Positions 24,037 through 36,152 of a DNA stretch of 64,000 nucleotides are shown here, one piece after another. Position 1 is the stretch's first letter, and each line of letters opens with the position of its first letter. The notes under the pieces are model-generated. The model was given only the letters and a program-made list of their open reading frames with translations. It did no database searches and was not told the DNA's origin. The translations under genes and the position numbers were made by a program. The stretch is from the NCBI GenBank assembly GCA_013399695.1, contig VXAU01001334.1, positions 590,316-654,315 on the forward strand. The letters are read 5' to 3'. The stretch is from Formicarius rufipectus (Eukaryota; Chordata; Aves; Passeriformes; Formicariidae).

Positions 24037-27000
24037 AAAGAACACACCCAAAGGCTACAAGCAGCAAACTGCAGATTGCCTGGCCTCTTTTCACTCATAT
24101 CAATTATCCTCTCTTAAACTTAGGTTAACAGCACCTGGTGATTAACAATTACTTTTGTCAAGTTCATCCACACTGCCTACCAAAATGCACTTCATTCAAA
24201 CATGCTACCCATAACATAACACCATAGAAAAGGAAAAGAACTGAGTAAAAAAACTGAAGTAGTATTTTAATATAGTCAAGTGAGCCAAAACATTACTTCC
24301 ATGCATGCATCATTACTGAACAATGTAACTTCTCTCCTCCCACACAAAATTCTAAATAAAAATCTCTGCAGAACTGTATGTATATATATAACTTGTTGGA
24401 ATATCCTGAGGCTCAGGCATAAGGCTGCCAACTCTGACAACAATGTATGGCAAACTAGATCTCTTCTTAACGCTCGAGAGGGAGACGTCAACAATTAAAA
24501 ACCATGCATCTCCTTTCTGATGAAGGAAAACAAGATGAATGTATAACATACTGTGTTTTTGTTTAAGATGGTACTTGTCTGGTCACCTTACTTTACTATG
24601 TGATGTGCCTGTGCCACTCCTGAGTCAGACTATCATGTCAAATGAATGCCTACAAAAACCAGGTATTTGCTTGAATTCAGTATATTACTTACAATAGCAC
24701 AGCCACAGATAAGCTACAGAAATCACAGTGAACAAGGTCTAATTGCATAGGAGCACTAGGGTTTAGGGTTTTTTTCTGTTAGTAACACAGAAAGAGGTAT
24801 TTACAGTGTAATGTAATTTGATGAATAAAATAGATACATTTACTATATCTCAGAGTTATTACAGCACTGCAGGACTCCTTTCCTTCGGAAAGGGGCAAAA
24901 TAACCAAAAGATAAAGTCAGTAATGAATCACGGATCATGGAACATGGTAACTCTGAACAGAAAGACTTGTAGACAACACCCCACCCTGAAGGCTTGGCAA
25001 AGAATTTATTTTACACATGTCCTAATGAGTTCTAAGTAATTTTTTTTTCTGCAGGCCAGAAGACTGAGAACATACATTATGTAAGTGTGCATGCTGTGCT
25101 ATAAAATACATGAACTTTTGGTCCACAGATCTTCTTTTTCTGTGCTACCTATGCTCTTAGTCAGAATACACTCAACAGCATTAAAACTGACCACTGTCTA
25201 AACAAAAGTATTTGCATAGAATGAATACATTTACTTATCAGGTATTACAGTGCTGTTCTTAAAACCCTTCACGTAAGATTTGCGATGTCAGGACAGAGCC
25301 TTAGCTAAATACCCACCCCCACTAAAGAGCAAATGGTGTTTTATGAGCACAAAGAACATTTGATGGGTCGAAAAAAAATTAAGAGGCACAGTCAATTTTA
25401 CTTTGAAGTCAACTCGTGGGATCAGCAGCACGGAATTAGTACTCTTAGCAGGTTTAGAATGCATTTGGTATGGCAGAAAATAATTCTCAAATGTCTGATA
25501 AGCCTACTGTTAGAATTCCAAGTAGGAATTCCAAGCATTACAATAGTATCAGATTCTAAGCACTGCTTTGGGTGAATTTAATTTTTAAAGCTGAGTTTTG
25601 GTGAAGACTCTTCAACAAACTAATTCAGCATCTGGCAGAAAGTTGTTTTAGTTGTTTCTCTTGGATTATTTTACTGCGGTTTATTGAGTTGGATCAGTAC
25701 ACTGAAAAGACAGAGAAGGAGAACAGGAACAAACACAAAGATGAAGGGGGGGAGGAGGGAAAGCAACCTTTCTCTTCCCTTTAACACTAGCAAGCTCATG
25801 ATTCTTCAGCTTCCTTCAACAACACAGCTCATGAACAGACTTTAAACCTTGGTGACTGCTGATAACTAACTCAAATGGCCCTCTGTGTCCTTTAAATGGT
25901 GTCAGAGTTCACCACTGTATAAACCTCTACAGCACCTCATGCAACAGTCAAATCATGGAAAGGCAGGCCTACAAAGGAAACAGCCTTTAGCATCACTAAA
26001 TGCAGGTTCTCATGTTTCCAAGCTCAAATTATTTGTTTTTATTATTTAAAAGTGGAATAAAACACTCAAAAAAGCCAAAAAGCCAAAATAGTCCGCTATT
26101 AATAACAAAAGACTAAAAAAGATCCCAAAACAATCCTTAGAGCTCATATCATGCACACCTCTTTTCCTCCTACCTCAACAGCAAAACAATACAAATTACA
26201 AGCTATTAAATCACTTTTATAACAAAACAGTATTTCAGGTAAAAGCAATTTATACTAGCACCAGGTGAACAGACTTGCATTCTGTGGTGCAGTTTGGGTT
26301 AGTTTTATTCCTGTTCTTATGGAGAAACAAATGGGAAAGGACAAACAGTTTAAATCTGAGGAAGAAACAAAATCCATGTGTGATAAAGGACCATGATAAA
26401 ATACAATCAAAATAATGCATACCATTTACCTATTAATTCAGCTTTCAGAAGACCTTCAGTATTGCCAGTAGTTAGAGATTCTTTAACCTCCTCCCACATA
26501 CAAATTTTCTGCTGAATTATACTACTGTAAAGTGACAAAAAGGAACAACTTAAAATTCTGACATCTGATGATTATGAACAAGTATCACACTATTGAAAGC
26601 TGAAAAATTTGAGCCTATATCCCTTCCCTAGAAGAGGTATCACACTGAATGCCAGTAGCAGGCCAAAGCTTCCAGACACTGAATTTTTAAGACAATAAAT
26701 TGTTTACAATAGCAGAGTATATTATTTACAAGTTTCTACTACACAACACATTAACAATAACTTCCGATATTTTAAAAATAGCTATTTTAGCTCACAGTTA
26801 TTTTTGTGATCGTTTTCTGGAAGAGAGAAGAAACAACATAGCTGGTTTATTACTGGCAAGTCCTAAGTACTCCAATTGCCACCAAAAATGTAAAACAGGT
26901 TCTAGATGCAGGCTCCTCTAAAGAGTACAATGCATGTTAATTTTCACTTGTTGTTGTAGGATACAAAAAAAATACAGTGTGGCATTACAGAATAGCACAT

Positions 27001-29394
27001 AAAAATGACAGTATCACCAAATGTTAATAATTAAGATTCTTCTCTGGAGAAAATAATGGAGAAAGAGGATTGTGCCAACTAAGAAGGTACTCTGAACCAC
27101 TAAAGGCAGAGGCTTAACATTCCACAATTCCACCTTACTCTACTGCCTATTTAGCAGATCATGTTCTTGAGCAACATACACATTAACTAACTCAGGGATG
27201 TTGTATATCTTCAAAATACCATCATTATTCTTCCCTCTCCTATGTTATCTGCCTTCTCCTTCTACCATAGTCCTGATGGCTAGGTTTTCACCTCTTGCAA
27301 AGATAAAGTTTGGCAGATATATCTTTAGCTGAACTGAGTCCTCACTTCAACTGAGGTTTGCAACAGTAACAGTAACATGGTGGATTGCAATGCTATGCTT
27401 CTACTACTATTAAAGAAGTGAAAAGCACATCCTCAAAGAGGAAAAAATGCAATCATTTCTGTAAATCTTTGCTTCTCTAAGCCTTTTTCAGCTTTGCATT
27501 TACATATGCAAAGAACATAACCTTCACTGATGGTCTGTAAACAGTGTCTTGTCATGTTACAGAAAGAAACATAAGATTATTAAATTATTAGAAAGAATCT
27601 GTTTTCAAATTCTAAAGCTGCTTGAGTAATACCGTCTCAGCAAGAAGAGGAGAGGAAGATGTTACTGGATTAAGAAAACAGTTTTTAAAAGCATTTACCT
27701 TGAAAGGAGGACATTCAATTGAAGAGAAAGAAAATAATGCTGGGAAAAATGAGAAAAAATATGCAAGATGAAAGTAAACATGAAGAAAGGACAACCCAAC
27801 ATCATCGCTAAAACCTAGAGAAATTATGAGAGCTGTGAATCCTGAGGAGCACAATGGGTTATAGAGTGTTTATTACATAGATTGTTCACACCTCTTCAAA
27901 ATATTCTGCCATATGAAAGTGATGCAACCGTGTATCAACAACTTTAAACAAAAAACAGAGGAAAGTCTACCTCTACAGCTGTGGAAACAAGCAAAGTATC
28001 AAATAAAATAATCTGAGCAGCAGAATACTTCCCCAAATACAAAACATAAATGGCTCCCCGGTCCCAGTTTAGGCAATTAAATAAAGCACACACTTCATTT
28101 CCTATTTTTTCTCCCAAGTATTTGGACAAGAAAATTAATCATGAGACCAGCAAACTGCTGTCTTCAGTTTCTAAAAATTAAGTCCAGGCTTGCTAGCTAG
28201 CTAATATTTTTATATTCTACAGAATGTACTCCTATTTTTCATGTAATATTTCAGTTCTGTAAAAAAAATTCCTTTTTTTCAGTTTTTCAAGCAGGAGTCC
28301 TTGTCTTTATGTACATATGATTTGCCCATGCTTTGAAGAAATGTACATTCTCTTAAAATTCTAATGTTTTCATAGACAGCTGCAGTAGTCATTTTCAGAT
28401 AGCTCAAGTATTAGCTCAGTACTAGCCCGAGTAGTAATACCACGTAGGTAGGTGTCTTGTAACAACTTTGAAGCTACCTGCTCTCCCACAGAGCATGCCC
28501 TACAGCTGCTGACGTATTTCACTTTGGTTAGTACTAACTTACAGTACTACTTCAGTACTTAAACAGCCTAATTACAAAGGATGTACAATCAAAACAGTTT
28601 TACTGGAAACAAGCATTAACACCAGAAATAACAAGTGCCTAAAAAGAAGTATTCAAACTAAAATAGCTTGTATTTCCTGAATGCTCAGTGTTAGTTTTAA
28701 CTCTGTTCTACCCATGCCAATAGGGGAAAAAATGCACAGTATATCCTATTTTAATCCCCTGTGCTCCCAAAATTAAATCCAAGTGATCTGTTCTCCCCTG
28801 AGACACCCTATGTATCTTCTAAATTCAGCACTGCAGCTCATATACCATATTCAGTTACCCTTGCTTCTTGCATAAAAAGATGTTACATTGGTTTGATGGA
28901 AACACTGCTATTAACACTTTTTTCTGTGTTACTGGAACACTAAATACTTTCTTGTAATGATTTATATTTATTTCAGCATTATTTGTGAGTTTGATGTTGA
29001 AGTTCTCTTTAAATCTCATTGGGCTTAGCAGTAGATCATTGAACAGCAACCAATCACCTTATTTTTGGAAACCTTCCATTTTAGATACAGTGTCCCACTA
29101 TCTACCGTACGTACATTTATTTTAGAACTGAATATAAATGACCAAAAGCAATAAAATAAACTCTCCAAGTCATAGAGATGATCCTGAGTATTATTTTTCA
29201 CTAAAATACTGTCACAGCTTCAACAAAACAAAAGCATATTGGATATTATGGATTTTTTTTTCTAATACAAACAGAAATGAGTGGCAATATTGAAGAAACG
29301 CATGTTAGAAAGTAACAAACATGAAATTCCATGGCATATAACCAAACCAGCTCCTTACAACTTTCTGTGATTTGACAAACATTTCATTCATTTG

Positions 29395-29395
29395 N
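29395..29395. other. Single N in intron 1
   Basis: Isolated ambiguous base in AT-rich intron. It may be one uncertain base or a collapsed gap. Confidence 0.95.
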
Positions 29396-32300
29396 ACAAA
29401 CAAAAAACCCACAAAACATTTGCCTATTGAAGCTGTAAAAGTACTTTTAAAAAAAACCGGTATCTGATTTATGAAATTAAACTGACCACACAGCCTTCCA
29501 TCAAAAAAACCCCAAAAACCTACTGTATTTTCTTCTTGTTGATACTGTAAAAAAGATACATACTTTTCCTTAGCCTTTCCAGTTCTTCGAATCAAAAGAA
29601 AACTAAGCCAACCAACCTAAGATAAAAGTTTCCAGGCCTATTCTCATGTTTAGTAAATATATGACTATATAGGAGATAGAGATTAAAAATAAAAGTAGGT
29701 TCTCCCTGTCAGGGCAGCCACAGAAGATAAGAGGCTTTCAAAATTTCTTCAGAATTTAATTATGCACTTAAAAGTGTTTGAACTTCTGTATTACAGCAAT
29801 TCAAAAGAACACACACAGAACAGAGACACAAAACGGTCTTTGTCTGCCTGTAGACACTGGAATTCATAGATTTTAGAAAGCAACAAGAAAACCAGAGCAA
29901 GACTTGGACTATTTTTATACCTGGCACTCCAGATCCTATAGACTATCATCCATCAAATTTCAGTCTGCCAGGGCAATTATGAACTGTAAGAAACAGGAAC
30001 AGTCCCAGGTGTCACTAATTCAAAGATGTTGAATTAGACATCCAATGTACAGATAGGATTCCCAAACCCTCAACTTGCTATGCAAGAGCAACAATGGAGA
30101 ATGTCTGTTGCATGACTAAGCCACCAAACCCTCTTAATCATAGTTTACACTAACTACTTTTTATTCAGGAAAATCCTGACAACCTTCAACCTTTTGAGAA
30201 GGCAGCATGGACAAAAAAATACAACACCGTCTTTAGTATCACTAAACTCACAAAAATTTACAAACATGTACATTTAGCCCAGAAAAATACCTCTATATAT
30301 AGGAGGAACATAGACAGGAAACTGGGAGGAGCAAGAGTAAAGAGGTGAACGTTTTCTGCTTTCTGGACACAGAGTTTAAGATTTTGGATATACTGTCCAA
30401 GAAGCAGGAATTAAAAATAAGGATTCAGTGGCATACTGCCTATTGAAATAAGAGCTCTTTATGTTTTTATCTGAGTACCTGAGGAGTTCCTTTAAATGGG
30501 TATAAACTTAATGAACAGGTTTTACTTTAACATAAATTACATTCCTAAACTAAAAAAAGTAAAATGTGTTATTTCAAAACTGCAAATCAGGCAGAAGAAA
30601 TTAATTCCAAGTCACATACTTCCTCTACAACTATTTTACTAACTCATCTTGGATCTGTTTCTACTTGCAACATTCTTTGCGCTTATTAGAAGTTCAAAAT
30701 TCAGCCAGAGATCAAAATTAGTAGTACAAAAAGCAACAGTTATTAACTGCTGTGAAAATAAACTGGTTTGAGCATAACAAATGGCCAAGTAGGGGACGTG
30801 AAAACAATGAACATGAGGCTTTGTTGCTTACTTTGCTTCTCCACCCTAAGGAATACAATCAACATTAACTGCAAGCATTTCTCAAGTAATAGTCTAACTG
30901 CACAGAACTTGTCCTGGGAAATAAGAGAGATATATGACAAAACTATAAACCACAGAGGCATATTTTATGAGGCTAAATTAAGGTCTTGGGTTTCAAAACT
31001 CATTTATTGCACAATTTTACATTAATGAAGACCCTTCACACTCCCTGTGCTCCTAAATTCCATTCCAGTTAGCAGTGCTGCCCAATAATTTCCTTTTTTT
31101 CCCAAAAGTTATTATAGGAGACAAAATTATTTAAATTGTATGGATCCAACATTCCTGCAGTAAGCTAACAAACAGACTTCAAGAACAGATGGAAAAGCAA
31201 ATTAAACAGTGAGATAAAACATGGATTCAGCAGGTTTGCTTAAAAGTATAAGAAAAACCTTTACTTCAGAAAATACCAAGCATTACCCATCATCCACTGC
31301 TTCATTTGCTTAGAATTCCAATGACAAAGAATATCAGTATTTACTTAAAAGAGACATTTCCTGTAGACCAAGTAAACCCTTAACAGGTAAGGTAAAGAGA
31401 AACCTGAGAGCCAAGAGGAAAAAAGGGGTCATTCCATTGGTTTCTTTTCTTAAACATGAATAGCTTTAATTAAAGAAGGATCAACTTACACAACTGACAG
31501 TGACAGAAGTACAGCTGTATTGACTTTAGATACACTACTGTACTGGTTACCATGGTAAAGGAAGGTTGTACTGTAGTCAAATACATACATAGGCTCTGCC
31601 ATTTTGTCCGCACCAAGTTCAGACCATAAACAGAGAATAACATGTTGCAGTTTAGAGATCCTGATGGATAAAGCTTGCATTGTATACTGAAAACCAATTC
31701 ATTTTTTGCCAACAGTACTGGTACTAACAAAATAGAAATTTAGAGTCTTCAAGAAAGTGGTTCTTGCTCAGTAATTCCTAATCAGCATTTCCTCAAAAAA
31801 ACCACATGCCTTGAAGTAGGTACGCAGTTACCAAATTCCAAATGTTTAACAAGAACATCCCTAGTTCAGCACAACTCCTTGAAAATCTGCTGAGCTAAAG
31901 GCTAAGTCGAATCTAAACACACAGTCCCAAGTATTCATACAATCAAAGAAAATAGGCGAAGACAATATGCTTTCGTATCCTCTGAACTAAAATTACTGCT
32001 GAATATTACCAGACTAATTACCAGTTGTATACCAAATAGCAGGAATTAATTCAGCCCTTTAAATAGACATGAAAAATAAAAATTACATACTCTAACACAA
32101 CAGTGCAGAAACAGACTTTGACCTGAGAACGCTATACTTGGATGTTCTTACCATGACTACATCACTGACAAAACAATTTGCTCAAACCCTAATTCCAATC
32201 ACCAAGAGAAGGCTGAGCCTGAATGCTACAAAAACTAAAAACTATGCCATGAAAACAGACAGCAAGGAGATATGCTCACACTCCATCACGGAAAAAAAAC

Positions 32301-33226
32301 AATCAACACCACACATTTCTGAACAAAAGGTTGGTAGGATACATGCAGGTAGCTGAAGCAGTCAAACTTGACCTATATCCAAAAAAGAGAATTAAAATAG
32401 CAAATTCCATAACCTGATTCGTACTCATAGTCACGCCTAGACATACCCTGTTACATGCTGGACCAAGGCCACTGAAACAAAAAAACAAGCGCAAAATTCT
32501 TCTTTTATAATGGGGAATTCTTAAGTCCTCATACACTTCAGTCCACGAAGATTGACAAAGTGAGAAAGTTCACACACACTGATGCTAGAAGTTAGTTACC
32601 AGAAAGTCCTCAACTACTTTGTCTAAGCAGTACATGGTACAGGAAAGACATGGTGAGTCTTGAAACATCCAACTCTTGACAGACACTATCAAGAGCAACA
32701 CAGTAAACAACGAGTAGTGCCTGAAAGTTTACTTTTTTTAAATCCCAACTCTAGGAACTTACCTGCTGAACAAAACTTGTACTTACTCTGATTCCACTGG
32801 AAAACATCTCGCTATATAAATACCAGATTCAGCACCTAGGGCCTATAGGAACCTTGAATTTCTTGGCCTCAAGAGCCAATAAATTGTCAAAGTAAACACC
32901 ACATGTTGCTGCTTCCATTTAACAGAAAAATTCATCCTCGTTCAAGGCAATGCAAGAACAAAAATATGAGATCTTGCCAAATCCATCAGATACTTGTTCA
33001 CAAACATCACATTTGATTGCACAGAACAAAGTACTGAGCAACGTTCAGATGAGCAAGGAAATCTGCACTTTCTTAAATCCTGACCCTAGAGACCTTGGGG
33101 AGGTTAAGCCTCATTTTCTCACAAAGTAATGGGACAACCAGAATAACGTAGAGAACGACTTAAAAAAAGATTTCATAGATTGACCTAAAGGTGACACTAA
33201 AGTGGAGGTATTTGGACCGGCCTCAC

Positions 33227-33870
33227 CTCCTGTATTCGCCTACGGGCCCGCTGCAGCACCTCTTCGTAGCCCTTCTGTCGCAGCTCACTCAGGCTCTCGT
33301 AATACTCTTCGGGGTCATCGGTCTCAGTGAAGAGCACCTGTGAAAGGATCTTCCAGCCACAGGTATCCAAGCTGTGGATCAAGTAAACTTGCAGCTCGTA
33401 GCAGAGAGCGTCCATCTCCTGCTCAGACAGTTCCGGGGCTCCGAACAGGACCGTCCACATGCCCGAAGGCTCTTCGGGGAAGGCAGGCAGGTATGGCTCC
33501 AGCTCCGAGTTCACCGAGCACAGCTGCTGATGCACGGCCCGCAGGTCCTGGAAGGAGAAGAGGCCGGCCCAGCTGCACTCCTCCCCGGCGGGCTCCACGT
33601 CGGGAGCGCCCGGGTCGCCCGCCCGCGGCGGCGAGGGAGGCAGCGACAGCGCCGCGGCCGCGTCCTCCTTCCCCAGCTCCAGCACCTCGATCTCCTCGGC
33701 AGCACCTGCTGCTGCTGCTGCTGCCGCCGCCTCCGGGCCGCGCTGCGGCCTGCGGGCCGGGCTGCCCTTGGNATGAAGGCGAACTTGTGCTTCTCCCGCT
33801 CCTGGAAGGCGTGCGGCCTGACGGCCACCCAGTCGGCCTCCAACGTCTCCTCCAGGGCGAAGGCGGACAT
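33227..33870 (-). CDS. JMY: JMY exon 1 coding part, interrupted by a collapsed gap
   Basis: The start ATG (33868-33870) sits in GCGCCATGT, with G at -3. It opens MSAFALEETLEADWVAVRPH and continues to REKHKFAF, the known N terminus of JMY (WHAMM/JMY N-terminal domain) with one extra Ala after MS. After the AT at 33773-33774 comes a lone N (33772); the sequence then resumes in another frame. This second block, 181 codons, opens KGSPARRPQRGPE, has an alanine tract coded by GCG/GCA repeats, an acidic stretch (EEIEVLELGKED), then the folded region (SWAGLFSFQDLRAVHQQLCS...SLDTCGWKILSQVLFTETDD) and ends RARRRIQE at donor GAG|GTGAGG. The residues expected right after KFAF (family motif beginning VAWNE) are absent. 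The N therefore stands for a real missing segment of length 2 modulo 3, an assembly artefact rather than a broken gene. JMY nucleates actin and activates Arp2/3; its N terminus also contributes to localisation and cofactor binding. Confidence 0.95.
33706..33732 (-). repeat. GCN repeat coding the JMY alanine tract
   Basis: Six CTG units followed by CCG units on the plus strand, read as GCG/GCA alanine codons on the coding strand. A candidate for length variation and for assembly trouble near the collapsed gap. Confidence 0.9.
33772..33772. other. Single N marking a collapsed gap in JMY exon 1
   Basis: Separates two blocks of JMY coding sequence that lie in different frames and lack the conserved residues expected between them. 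Confidence 0.9.
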
Positions 33871-33941
33871 GGCGCTGCGCGGCTCCGAACTCGGGCACAC
33901 GGCGCCCGCCCTCCGCGCTCCCGTCCCGTTGGCCGCCCTGC

Positions 33942-34367
33942 NNNNNNNNNNNNNNNNNNNNNNNNNNNNNNNNNNNNNNNNNNNNNNNNNNNNNNNNNNN
34001 NNNNNNNNNNNNNNNNNNNNNNNNNNNNNNNNNNNNNNNNNNNNNNNNNNNNNNNNNNNNNNNNNNNNNNNNNNNNNNNNNNNNNNNNNNNNNNNNNNNN
34101 NNNNNNNNNNNNNNNNNNNNNNNNNNNNNNNNNNNNNNNNNNNNNNNNNNNNNNNNNNNNNNNNNNNNNNNNNNNNNNNNNNNNNNNNNNNNNNNNNNNN
34201 NNNNNNNNNNNNNNNNNNNNNNNNNNNNNNNNNNNNNNNNNNNNNNNNNNNNNNNNNNNNNNNNNNNNNNNNNNNNNNNNNNNNNNNNNNNNNNNNNNNN
34301 NNNNNNNNNNNNNNNNNNNNNNNNNNNNNNNNNNNNNNNNNNNNNNNNNNNNNNNNNNNNNNNNNNN
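33942..34367. other. Assembly gap of 426 N
   Basis: Run of N in the CpG island, covering most of the JMY 5' UTR and probably the core promoter and transcription start. The stated size may be an estimate. Confidence 0.99.
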
Positions 34368-34435
34368 CCCGTACGGACCGCTCCCATTGGCCGGAGCGCC
34401 GGGGGGCGGGGCCTGTCGGTGCCACGCCCCCTCCC

Positions 34436-34464
34436 GGGGAGGTGGGGGCGGGGACGGCGCGGGG
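34436..34464 (+). promoter_or_regulatory. Potential G-quadruplex in the JMY promoter
   Basis: Four G runs (34436-34439, 34444-34448, 34450-34453, 34461-34464) with loops of 4, 1 and 7 bases, fitting the canonical G3+N1-7 pattern. The G-rich strand is the JMY template strand. Confidence 0.6.
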
Positions 34465-34560
34465 TCAGCGTTGTTGCGGCGTGTGCGCTGGGGAGAGTCG
34501 CTACGAGGAGCGCCGGACGGCAGGGTCCGTGCGGCAGGAGTTGGGTCTTCTGGTTAGGCT

Positions 34561-34920
34561 GCAGAAGAGGAAGCTTCTGTGGCAGGGCCTGGCGATAAGG
34601 GCAGCAGTCCTTGGCGATCGTGTGCTGCATAGCTGCCCTGGGATGCGGCTTTTTGTGGTCGTATTGGTCGGTCCTTCTTGGGACTGCGGTGCTTCTCGAG
34701 GTTTCCAAGTTTATTACTTGGTTTCACTGAGGCCGGACAGACAACTCTCATAAACTTGTCTGAAAGGAATGATCAATCCCCAATGATTCCAAGCTTCAGG
34801 GCCAGTTTCCTGGTGCCCTTTGGAATAACCCGTTTCTACTCATGTACAAATAAAAAAAAAACACTCCTTGCTATTACAATCCCAAAATATTAGCATCAAA
34901 AATAAGATCAGTAAGCATTA
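34561..34920. other. Unassigned sequence upstream of the JMY CpG island
   Basis: Transition from GC-rich promoter to AT-rich intergenic DNA. No exon or repeat recognised. The gap-spanning frames that reach into this region are artefacts. Confidence 0.6.
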
Positions 34921-34934
34921 TGCGCTGGCCCAAG

Positions 34935-35175
34935 AGATCGATTGATGTTGGCTAGACACCAGATGCCTACCAAGCCACTCTATCAGTCCCACATCTCAGC
35001 TTTTCTCTCCCCTGGAAAGGGAGAAGAAACAAAGTGAAAAACAACTTAGGCTAAGGCAGGGCAGTTTACTACAGCAGAAGAGAAAAGATGTGTGCGACAA
35101 GCTAAAGGAAAATATTTTATTTTCTGCTTCCCATCAACAAGTAATGTCTGGCCACTTCCCAGCACATACAGTGCT
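34935..35175 (-). mobile_element. ERV LTR fragment (3' portion)
   Basis: Partial minus-strand match to the LTR at 35,578-36,152. It shares 'gacaccagatgc..accaagccactctatcagtc', 'agcagtttactacagc', a 'gcttccc..caacaagtaatgtctggccacttccc' block, and then diverges. Only the R-U5-like end is present. Confidence 0.65.
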
Positions 35176-35577
35176 TTCATCTTCTGTTTTCCCTTATACC
35201 AAGTCAGCACCAGATTCCAGAAACTTCATAATACACTGACAGTATTAATTAGTATTATTAAACAGTCCATGTAAGGATGAACAAGGAAGACAGAAGAGAG
35301 CATAATAAAACCATCCACATCAATCCTGGGTAAGGAGAGGGAGATGTGATGCCTTGTCATCTCCACAAGATAGCTCTCCTAGCATGGCAAAGCCATCAAT
35401 ATAAAGGCAAAGCACAGAAACATTGTTTATATTAATATGTTCTCAAACTCAGCAACCCCAGCACAGCTGATAAACTCCATATCCTGCATGAGAGCTTGCT
35501 ACTTAATAGCTATTTTAATTATAGCATGCATAATATAAAACTGACATCTTGCCCTACAGTGGCAGCCAAAAAGGACA

Positions 35578-36152
35578 ATGGTGGATTGATCTTGGTAGGA
35601 CAACAGGTGCTCACCAGGCCACTTTATCAGTCTCCCTTTTCAGATGGACAGGGAGAGAAAAATAGATGGAAGACAACTTGTAGGTTTAGATAAAGCAGTT
35701 TACTAAAGCCAAAGGGAAAGTTTGCATGTGCACAAGCAAAGGTAAAAGACAAAGATTTTTTTCACTGCTTCCCTCCAGCAAGTGATGTCCGGACACTTAC
35801 TGGGAATCAGGACTCCTGGCTGCATAGCAGTTGATATGTAAGGCAAATGTAAATAACAAATACCCCTCTTTCCTCCTCCTTTCCTTAGCTGATGCTAATG
35901 TCCTATGTTCTGGAATACACATTTGGCCAATTTGGGTCAGCTGCCCTAGTTGTATCCTCTCCCAGAATCTTGCCCATTCCTAGCCTACTGATGGGTGGAA
36001 TTGTGGGGAGACAGCACTGATACTGTGCCAGCACAGCTCAGCAGTACCCAAAACACTGGTGTGTTACCAACACCTTTCTAGCTACCCATGCAAAGCACAG
36101 CTCTGTGAGGGCTATTATGTGGAAATGAACTCCACCTCAGTCAAACCCAACA
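35578..36152 (-). mobile_element. Solo-LTR-like avian ERV element
   Basis: About 575 bp recognised from memory as a bird ERV LTR in reverse orientation. Read on the minus strand it starts TGTTGGGTTTGACTGAGGTG, passes AGCTAGAAAGGTGTTGGTAA and 'CACACCAGTGTTTTGGGTAC', and runs to its 3' end near 35,578. It resembles the LTR at 4,641-5,218 more distantly. No internal retroviral genes are seen. Confidence 0.75.

Larger units (their letters stand above)
16448..33226 (-). other. JMY: JMY intron 1
   Basis: Intron of 16,779 bp, with donor GAG|GTGAGG at 33227/33226. It contains a TA/TG microsatellite, CR1 pieces (19.7-19.86 and 20.28-20.67 kb), a 1-kb LTR-type repeat (23.0-24.04 kb) and a single N at 29,395. 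Elsewhere (16.5-19.2, 20.7-22.99 and 24.05-33.2 kb) it is plain AT-rich DNA in which I recognise neither exons nor repeats. Vertebrate first introns often hold enhancers, but I cannot identify any by eye. Confidence 0.85.
33227..34560. promoter_or_regulatory. CpG island spanning JMY exon 1 and promoter
   Basis: GC- and CpG-dense block in an otherwise AT-rich window, covering exon 1 and the upstream region, with 426 bases unknown. Right of the gap are an inverted CCAAT box (attgg, 34386-34390), Sp1/KLF-type GC boxes at 34403-34412, about 34422-34431 and 34444-34453, and no TATA box. This is a broad housekeeping-type promoter. Such promoters often fire in both directions, so a divergent non-coding transcript to the right is possible but not shown. 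Confidence 0.85.

Noticed and set aside
33340..34753. Very long open frames on both strands across 33.2-34.75 kb (up to 503 codons)
   Set aside because: They run through 426 N, which cannot contain stops, and mix several frames of GC-rich promoter DNA. Only the JMY exon 1 blocks are real.
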